From: Agromyces sp. G08B096
Lineage (GTDB): Bacteria; Actinomycetota; Actinomycetes; Actinomycetales; Microbacteriaceae
NCBI RefSeq assembly: GCF_040267705.1
Contig: NZ_CP158374.1
Coordinates: 1,240,001 to 1,304,000, forward strand
Direction of reading: 5' to 3'
Length of the DNA stretch: 64,000 nt
The notes below the pieces were generated by a model. It worked only from the letters and a program-made list of their open reading frames with translations, did no database searches and was not told where the DNA came from. How positions within the stretch are numbered: the first letter of the stretch is position 1; every line of letters begins with the position of its first letter. Positions 34,527 to 40,856 of the stretch are shown one piece after another. The translations under genes and the position numbers were made by a program.

Positions 34527-35468
34527 ATGCACGCCGTGCCGCCGCTCGCTCGCACCCTGATCGATCGCGACGGCGAGGCTCGTGCCGACGGCGATCTCGC
34601 CGAGCGCTTCGACGCCGACCCGCGCGCGCGCATCGTCTCGGTGCACGCCGGCCGCCTGCTCGTCGCCCAGCAGGTGGAGGGGTCGCCGGTCGCTCTGGAT
34701 CAGCGGCATCCCTCGACCGCGCCCGAGCCGATGCTCCGCGTCTACCTCGGCCGTACCGTCCCGGCCGGCGCACCGGTCGAGGTGCGCGTGTTCGACGAGG
34801 CGGGTGCCGAGGCGGTCGAGCCCGAAGCGGCTCGGTGGCAGAGCCTGCGGGCCCTCGCACCCGTGCTCGACGACGCCGACGCGAGCCTCGCGACCGAGGC
34901 CGTCGCGCTCGCGAACTGGCACGAGCGGCATCCGCGCTGCCCGCGCTGCGGCGGCGCGACCCACCCGGTGCAGGCCGGCTGGGCGCGGCGGTGCGAGGTC
35001 GACGACAGTCTGCACTTCCCGCGGACCGACCCAGCGGTCATCGTGCTGGTGACCGACGACGACGATCGGGTGCTGCTCGGTTCGAACGCGCTGTGGGAGC
35101 CCGGCCGGTTCTCGCTGCTCGCCGGCTTCGTCGAGCCGGGCGAGTCGCTCGAGGCGGCGGTGGTCCGCGAGATCGGCGAGGAGGCCGGTATCGCGGTCGA
35201 CCGGGTGGAGTACCGGGCGAGCCAGCCCTGGCCCTTCCCGGCGAGCATCATGCTGGGCTTCACCGCCCGCGTGGCGGCCGGCGCGCACGCCGGCGAGGCC
35301 CGACCCGACGGCGAGGAGATCCTCGAGCTGCGCTGGTTCGGTCGCGACGACCTCGCGGCCGCGACCGACGACCTCGTGCTGCCAGGCCCGGCCTCGATCG
35401 CGCGCTGGCTGCTGGAGCAGTGGTACGGCGGACCGATCGACTCCCAGACCCCGTGGACGACCGGATGA
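34527..35468 (+). CDS. nudC: NAD(+) diphosphatase (Nudix, NudC-type)
   Basis: 313 residues, ATG with a GAGAGG ribosome site. Splits NAD(H) to NMN(H) and AMP and in other bacteria removes NAD caps from RNA. Nudix box GFVEPGESLEAAVVREIGEEAGI (200-222) is intact, and SQPWPFPAS (232-240) is the NudC-specific motif. The zinc ribbon has C138, C141 and C156 but the fourth Cys is replaced (CEVD, Asp159), so metal binding may be weakened or use Asp. N-terminal ~125 residues form the NUDIX-like domain. The stop overlaps uvrD2 by ATGA, as nudC and uvrD2 are neighbours in mycobacteria too. Confidence 0.92.
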   Translation: MHAVPPLARTLIDRDGEARADGDLAERFDADPRARIVSVHAGRLLVAQQVEGSPVALDQRHPSTAPEPMLRVYLGRTVPAGAPVEVRVFDEAGAEAVEPEAARWQSLRALAPVLDDADASLATEAVALANWHERHPRCPRCGGATHPVQAGWARRCEVDDSLHFPRTDPAVIVLVTDDDDRVLLGSNALWEPGRFSLLAGFVEPGESLEAAVVREIGEEAGIAVDRVEYRASQPWPFPASIMLGFTARVAAGAHAGEARPDGEEILELRWFGRDDLAAATDDLVLPGPASIARWLLEQWYGGPIDSQTPWTTG

Positions 35469-37243
35469 CCCCCGCCGACGCCGACCCGTTGCTCGCCGGC
35501 CTCGACGACGAGCAGCGCGTCGCGGCCGAAGCGTTGCTCCGGCCGGTGTGCGTGCTGGCCGGCGCCGGCACCGGGAAGACCCGGGCGATCACCCACCGCA
35601 TCGCGTACGGGGTCGCATCCGGGGCGTACGACCCGAAGCGGATCATGGCCCTCACCTTCACGGCCCGCGCGGCCGCGGAGCTCCGCGGCCGGCTGCACAC
35701 GCTCGGTGCCGGCCAGGTCCAGGCGCGCACGTTCCACGCGGCCGCTCTCGCGCAGCTCGGCCACTTCTGGCCCCTCGTCGTCGGCGGCCCGGCGCCGCGC
35801 GTGCTCGACTTCAAGGGCCGGCTGCTGGGGCAGGCAGCCGAGCGGGCGAAGGTGCGGGTCGACACGGCGACGCTGCGGGATGTCGCGGCGGAGATCGAGT
35901 GGCGCAAGGTGCAGCTGCTGAGCCCCGCCGAATACGAGCAGCGGCTGCCGTCGCGGGGCATCCCCGGGCAGCTGTCGGCCGAACAGCATCTCGCGATCGT
36001 CGCGGCGTACGAGCAGCTGAAAGACGAGCGCCGCATGCTCGACTTCGAAGACGTGCTGCTCGTGACGGCGGGCATGATCGAGACCGAGCCGGCGGTCGCC
36101 ATGCAGGTGCGCGAGCAGTACCGGCACTTCGTCGTCGACGAGTACCAGGACGTCTCGCCGGCGCAGCAGCGGCTGCTCGAGCTGTGGCTCGGCGATCGTC
36201 GCGACCTCTGCGTCGTCGGCGACGCGAGCCAGACGATCTACTCGTTCGCCGGGGCGACGAGCGAGTACCTCCTCGGCTTCGAACGCACCTACCCGGATGC
36301 CACGATCGTGCGGCTCGAGCGCAACTACCGCTCGGAGCCGCCGATCGTGGAGACCGCGAACCGGCTGATGCGGGGCCGCGCGGGAGCGCTACGGCTGCGT
36401 GCGGCCGTGGCGGCCGCGGATGCTCCTGAGCCAGGCCCGACCGCGGCGCGGAGCGTCGCCGAGCCCGAGCTCCGCGAGTACCCCGACGATCTCACCGAGG
36501 CCCGCGGCGTCGCGGCGCGAATCCGCGAGCGGCTCCGGGCCGGGGCGAAGCCCGAGGAGATCGCGGTCCTCATCCGCGTGAACAGCCAGTCCGCACTCTA
36601 CGAGCAGGCGCTCGAAGAGGCCGGCGTGCCGGTGCGCGTGCGCGGTGCGCAACGCTTCTTCGACCGGCCCGAGGTGAAGGAGGCCGTGCACCACCTGCGC
36701 GCGCAGGCGCTCGTGCCGGCCGAGGAACCGCTCTTCAAGTCGGTCAGCGACGTGCTGCGCGGACTCGGGTGGTCGGCGCAGCCGCCCGCAGGGCCGGGCG
36801 CGGTGCGGGCCCGCTGGGAGTCCCTGAACGCGATCGCCCGGCTGGTCGACGATGTGCCGCCCGGTACGACGTTCCGCGCGTTCACCGACCAGCTCCGGGC
36901 CCGGGCCGAGAGCCACCACGAGCCGACCCTGGAAGCCGTCACGGTCGCGACGCTGCACTCCGCGAAGGGCCTCGAGTGGCCCGAGGTCCACCTCGTCGGC
37001 CTCTCGGAGGGGCTGCTGCCGATCGCCTACGCCAAGGGGCTCGAGGCCGTCGACGAGGAGCGCCGACTCATGTACGTCGGCATCACGCGGGCACGGCGCC
37101 GGCTCGAGCTGAGCTGGGCCCGGCAGGCCGGTGGCTCCCGAGGGGAACGGGAGCCGTCGCGGTTCCTCCGGGAACTCGGCATCCGCACTCCGGATGCGAC
37201 TCGTGACGGAGCACCTGCGGCGCGGCCCCGTCGGACGGGATGA
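35465..37243 (+). CDS. uvrD2: UvrD2-type DNA helicase, short form
   Basis: 592 residues from ATG 35465, overlapping nudC by 4 nt. SF1A helicase: Walker A AGAGTGKTRA (33-40), LTFTARAAAEL, VVDEYQDVSPAQQRLLELW, GDASQTIYSFAGA, VTVATLHSAKGLEWPEV and YVGITRARRRLELSW. Unlike M. tuberculosis UvrD2 (about 700 residues with an HRDC domain and a tetracysteine C-terminus), the protein stops soon after motif VI, so those modules are absent. Its last 161 bp are overlapped on the other strand by the E1-like gene. Confidence 0.9.
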   Translation: MTPADADPLLAGLDDEQRVAAEALLRPVCVLAGAGTGKTRAITHRIAYGVASGAYDPKRIMALTFTARAAAELRGRLHTLGAGQVQARTFHAAALAQLGHFWPLVVGGPAPRVLDFKGRLLGQAAERAKVRVDTATLRDVAAEIEWRKVQLLSPAEYEQRLPSRGIPGQLSAEQHLAIVAAYEQLKDERRMLDFEDVLLVTAGMIETEPAVAMQVREQYRHFVVDEYQDVSPAQQRLLELWLGDRRDLCVVGDASQTIYSFAGATSEYLLGFERTYPDATIVRLERNYRSEPPIVETANRLMRGRAGALRLRAAVAAADAPEPGPTAARSVAEPELREYPDDLTEARGVAARIRERLRAGAKPEEIAVLIRVNSQSALYEQALEEAGVPVRVRGAQRFFDRPEVKEAVHHLRAQALVPAEEPLFKSVSDVLRGLGWSAQPPAGPGAVRARWESLNAIARLVDDVPPGTTFRAFTDQLRARAESHHEPTLEAVTVATLHSAKGLEWPEVHLVGLSEGLLPIAYAKGLEAVDEERRLMYVGITRARRRLELSWARQAGGSRGEREPSRFLRELGIRTPDATRDGAPAARPRRTG

Positions 37244-38018
37244 GCCGGGAGGTTCCCGCGTCGCCGGGTCGTCCGCTCAGCAGGTCGTCGACCGCACGTG
37301 CGGCAGCGACGGCCGCCTCGAGCTCGATGCGCGCCGACCGCGGCGCCGGCGGCTGATCGACGAGCTGGGCGGCGATCGCGGGCCACGCGGCATCCGCGTC
37401 GCGTCGCTCGAGGTCGAGGCAGCGCAGGCACGCCGTCTCACCCGGCACGACGAGGGGCCCCACCACGGCGCCGTCGTCGGTGAAGAGCACGGGAAGATGG
37501 GGGACGTCGCGCCGCAGCAGCGGCAGGTGACGCATCGGCGGGATGACCCGCTCGGCGACGAGCACGACGACCGCGGCTCCGCTCGCCGGATCGTGGTCGG
37601 GGGCCCCGTCGGGAGCGGCCTGCCCGGCGCCCGGCCCGACGACCCGGTGCCCGAGGAGCGCGAGCGCGTGTCCGATCGTCAGCGCGGTACGCCCGGCGCC
37701 GTCGACCGCCACGACCGCCGGGATGCCCGGGGAGCGGGTGCGTGAGGCGGCCTCCGGCCCGGGCGCGCCGTCGTCATCGGCGCAGAGCGCCGGTGCGAGG
37801 GTGTCGAGCAGGGCGGCCACCGTTGCGGGCGGAGCCTCGAGGCCGGTCGCGACCGCGGCGAGGGTCGACTCGCTCACCCCGCGCCGGAGCAGCCGGACGA
37901 GATCGAGCTCGGCGCTGGACGGGTGCTGCAGCACGGCTCGCGCGCGGGGTGCGCCGAGCTGGAGCTCGTGCGGCGAGCGCCACACGACGGCGAGGCGGGG
38001 ATCGATCTGCGGCGGCAT
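37083..38018 (-). CDS. Orphan E1-like/cyclodehydratase-type zinc protein of unknown function
   Basis: 311 residues. It resembles the ThiF/E1-like half of TOMM (thiazole/oxazole peptide) cyclodehydratases: a Rossmann-like strand AVVAVDGAGRTALTIGHALALLGHRVVGPG (about 101-130), then VPGETACLRCLDLERRDADAAWPAIAAQL (CxxC at 197/200), and HPECGC (Cys 278 and 280) that completes a four-Cys zinc site. The glycine-rich ATP loop is abbreviated. No YcaO partner or precursor peptide is in the window. Similar orphans occur beside uvrD2/metalloprotease genes in actinobacteria. The 3' 161 bp overlap uvrD2, but the HPECGC motif within the overlap shows that this end is real. Confidence 0.72.
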   Translation of the reverse strand: MPPQIDPRLAVVWRSPHELQLGAPRARAVLQHPSSAELDLVRLLRRGVSESTLAAVATGLEAPPATVAALLDTLAPALCADDDGAPGPEAASRTRSPGIPAVVAVDGAGRTALTIGHALALLGHRVVGPGAGQAAPDGAPDHDPASGAAVVVLVAERVIPPMRHLPLLRRDVPHLPVLFTDDGAVVGPLVVPGETACLRCLDLERRDADAAWPAIAAQLVDQPPAPRSARIELEAAVAAARAVDDLLSGRPGDAGTSRLIPSDGAAPQVLRHESHPECGCRVPGGTATAPVPLGSHRPAGPSSARAGAVPA

Positions 38019-38131
38019 GCGCCGAGCATGCCCGACCCGCCGCTCGGCCCGGGCCGATCATCCACAGGGCGCGCCCGGGTCCGGCCGAGCCGAGCCGGTG
38101 TCGCGTCGGGGTGAGGCCCGGCGTGACCCGT

Positions 38132-39529
38132 TCAGCGAGCCGGCGGCTCCTCGCCGTCCTCGCCGGGAGCGGTCGGCGTCTCCCCGCGGAGCAGCTGCTC
38201 GAGCGCCTGATCGAACTCGTCATCGGCCTCCGCGCCCGAGGTGTCGGCCCCGGTGAGGCGCGCGACGAGAGCGGCGGGGTCGTCGAGGTCGGCCGCCGTC
38301 GGCAAGAGGTCGGGGTGCGCCCAGAGTGCGTCGCGCGCCTCGACGCCGACGGCCTCGGTGACCCGTCGCCACATCGCGGCCGCGTCGCGGAGCCGGCGCG
38401 GGCGGAGCTCGAGGCCCACGAGGGTCGCGAGCGCCGACTCGGCCGGGCCGCCCGACGCACGGCGGCGTCGGATGGTCTCGGCCACCTGGGCCGCCTTCGG
38501 CAGGCGGCTCGTGGCATCGGCCGTGGCGACGTCGACCCAGCCCTCGACGAGCGCGAGCATGGTCTCGAGCCGGTCGAGCGCGGCCTGCTGCCCCTCGCTG
38601 CGCGGCCGGATGAGCTCGCCGTTCACGACCGCCTGCCGCAGTTCGTCGGTGTCGCTCGGGTCGAAGCCCTCGGCGAGCCGCTCGAGCCGGTCGGTGTCGA
38701 TGTCGATGCCGCGCGCGAAGGTCGTGATCGCCGTGATGAGGTGCAGGCGCAGCCAGCGGGCGTGCCGGAACAGCCGCGCGTGCGCGAGCTCGCGCACGGC
38801 GAGGTAGAGCTCGACCTGGTCGGCCGGGATCTCGAGGTCGCGGCCGAACTCGGCCACATTCTGCGGCAGGAACGCGGCGCGGCCGTCTTCGATGAGCGGG
38901 ATGCCGATGTCGCCGCCCGAGACCACCTCCGTGGCGAGCTCGCCGACGACCTGCCCGAGCTGCATCGCGAACAGGGTGCCGCCGACGCCCCGGAGCATCC
39001 GGCTCGCACCCTGGATCATGCCGCGCATCTCTTCGGGCGCCTGTTCGGCCATCACGCGGGTGAGCGAGTCGGCGATGCTCAGCGCCACCGGCTCGGCGAG
39101 CTGGGTCCAGACGGGCATGGTCGCGGCGACCCAGGCCCGCCGGGTGAGCAGCTCGGGGCCGCTCGGCAGCGCCGAGACGTCGACCGCCTCGTCGAGCCAG
39201 AGGGAGGCGACCTGGAACGCCTGGTCGAGCCGAGCGCGCTCGTCGTCGGCGATCTGGCGCTGCTCCGCGGAGGCGCGCTGCTCGCCCTGGCGCAGCGCGA
39301 TGGACCAGTCGATGCCGTCGCCGGCACTCGCCATCGCCTGCTGGAGCTGGGCGAAGATCGCCTGCAGGCTCGCCGGGTCGCTCGGCAGCCCTGCGGCGCC
39401 GGCCAGGCGAGACGGGTCGATGCCGCCACCGCCCGACAGCAGCTCGCGGAGCATCTCGCGGAACTCCTCCTCGGGGTTCCGGTCGCCCCTGTCGTCGCCC
39501 ATGTCGTCGCGGTCGGCCACGGCAGCCAC
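38132..39529 (-). CDS. DUF2342/zincin-like metalloprotease family protein
   Basis: 465 residues, GTG start with a GGGAGG purine run immediately upstream. Belongs to the actinobacterial zinc-dependent metalloprotease-like family (COG5282, Rv3195-type). Recognisable blocks: EFREMLRELLSGG (N-terminus), RRAWVAATMPVWTQLAEPVA, GTLFAMQLGQVVGELATEVVSGGDIGIPL, FLPQNVAEFGRDLEIPADQVELYLAVRELAHARLFRHARWLRLHL, and SRLPKAAQVAETIRRRRA. The zincin site HExxH appears as RELAH, with Arg for the first His; proteolysis is therefore doubtful. Divergent from the YlbL-type protease gene. Confidence 0.78.
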   Translation of the reverse strand: MAAVADRDDMGDDRGDRNPEEEFREMLRELLSGGGGIDPSRLAGAAGLPSDPASLQAIFAQLQQAMASAGDGIDWSIALRQGEQRASAEQRQIADDERARLDQAFQVASLWLDEAVDVSALPSGPELLTRRAWVAATMPVWTQLAEPVALSIADSLTRVMAEQAPEEMRGMIQGASRMLRGVGGTLFAMQLGQVVGELATEVVSGGDIGIPLIEDGRAAFLPQNVAEFGRDLEIPADQVELYLAVRELAHARLFRHARWLRLHLITAITTFARGIDIDTDRLERLAEGFDPSDTDELRQAVVNGELIRPRSEGQQAALDRLETMLALVEGWVDVATADATSRLPKAAQVAETIRRRRASGGPAESALATLVGLELRPRRLRDAAAMWRRVTEAVGVEARDALWAHPDLLPTAADLDDPAALVARLTGADTSGAEADDEFDQALEQLLRGETPTAPGEDGEEPPAR

Positions 39530-39590
39530 CTCCCAATCGCGTTCCTTCCACGCTAGCGCCGCGCTCCCGGCCCGACCCTGGGAAATGGCC

Positions 39591-39596
39591 TAGGCT
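39591..39596 (+). promoter_or_regulatory. -10 element upstream of the YlbL-type protease gene
   Basis: TAGGCT about 70 nt before TTG 39666. The leader contains GGAAGGA (39652-39658), a good ribosome site that supports the TTG start. Confidence 0.5.
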
Positions 39597-39665
39597 GGCT
39601 CTTCGGGTGTCCGCCCTTCGCGAACAGCGCCGGAGCCCGTTCGATCACCGCCGGAAGGATGACGG

Positions 39666-40805
39666 TTGAGCATCTTCGACGACGAGGCCCTCCGCTCGGA
39701 GGACCCGCGTTCGCGGACCGAGCCCGCGCCGCTGCGGCGGCCCCTCCGCGAGCGCGCCGGCTGGTGGGCAATCGGCATCGCGGTCGTCATCGCGGTCGTC
39801 TTCGCCTTCCTGCCCTCGCCCTACGTGATCCAGCAGCCCGGGCCGGTCTACGACACCCTCGGCACCGCCGACCACGACGGCGAGCAGGTGCCGCTGATCG
39901 AGATCCCCGATGAGACCACGTATCCGACCGGGGGAGAGCTGAACCTGCTGACCGTCAGCGTCGTCGGCCGTCCGGGCGCGACGCCCAGCTGGCTCGACGT
40001 CCTCGGCACCTGGTTCGACCCGACCCGTGCCGCGATCCCGCAGGAGGAGGTCTTCCCGCCCGGCATCACCCAGGAGGACCGCGAGGCGCGCAACGAGGCG
40101 GCCATGGTCGACTCGCAGCAGGACGCGATCGCGGCCGCCCTCGTCGAGCTCGGGTACGACTTCCCGCGCGAGGTGACGGTCGCGAGCGTCATCGACGACT
40201 CGCCGGCGGCGGGCGTGCTCGAGGAGGGCGATGTCGTCGAGACCGTCGACGGTCGCGAGGTGCACTCGGTCGACGAGCTGCGCACGGCCGTCTCGGAGCA
40301 CGGAACGGATGCCCCGGCGAGCCTCACGGTCCTCCGCGACGGCGAGGAGCTCGCGCTCGAGGTCGTCCCGGTCGAGCGCGACGGCGTCACCGTGCTCGGC
40401 ATCGGCGTGCGCATGGCGTACGAGTTCCCGATCGACGTCGAGATCCAGCTCGACAAGGTCGGCGGCCCGAGCGCCGGCATGATGTTCGCCCTCGGCATCG
40501 TCGACAAGCTCACGCCGGGCGAGCTGACCGGCGGCGAGGTCTTCGCCGGCACCGGAACGATCGACTCCTCCGGCGCGGTGGGGCCGATCGGGGGCATCCG
40601 TCAGAAGCTCTGGGGCGCCGAGCGCGAGGGCGCCGACTGGTTCCTCTCGCCGGTCGCGAACTGCGGCGAGGTCGTCGGACATGTCCCCGACGGCATGCGC
40701 GTGTTCTCGGTCGAGACGCTCGATCAGGCTCGAGAGATCGTCGAGGCCGTCGGCGAAGGCGAGGACCTCTCGGGCTTCCCCGGGTGCGAGGCCCCCGCCA
40801 GCTGA
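39666..40805 (+). CDS. YlbL-type membrane-anchored PDZ/Lon-like serine protease
   Basis: 379 residues, TTG start. One N-terminal membrane helix (32-50), a PDZ-like domain (about 168-240, with SVIDDSPAAGVLEEGDVVETVDG) and a Lon-type protease domain with Ser269 in GGPSAGMMFALGIVD and Lys314 in GGIRQKLWGAE as the Ser-Lys dyad. The catalytic domain faces outside. Related YlbL degrades envelope or cell-division-checkpoint proteins in Bacillus and Caulobacter-type systems; here the target is unknown. Followed after 51 bp by the UPF0182 gene, the same pairing as mycobacterial Rv3194c-Rv3193c. Confidence 0.87.
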   Translation: MSIFDDEALRSEDPRSRTEPAPLRRPLRERAGWWAIGIAVVIAVVFAFLPSPYVIQQPGPVYDTLGTADHDGEQVPLIEIPDETTYPTGGELNLLTVSVVGRPGATPSWLDVLGTWFDPTRAAIPQEEVFPPGITQEDREARNEAAMVDSQQDAIAAALVELGYDFPREVTVASVIDDSPAAGVLEEGDVVETVDGREVHSVDELRTAVSEHGTDAPASLTVLRDGEELALEVVPVERDGVTVLGIGVRMAYEFPIDVEIQLDKVGGPSAGMMFALGIVDKLTPGELTGGEVFAGTGTIDSSGAVGPIGGIRQKLWGAEREGADWFLSPVANCGEVVGHVPDGMRVFSVETLDQAREIVEAVGEGEDLSGFPGCEAPAS

Positions 40806-40856
40806 TTCCAAGCCGGGCACGCCTAGGATGGATGCTCGATCCCGTTCCGACCGAAC

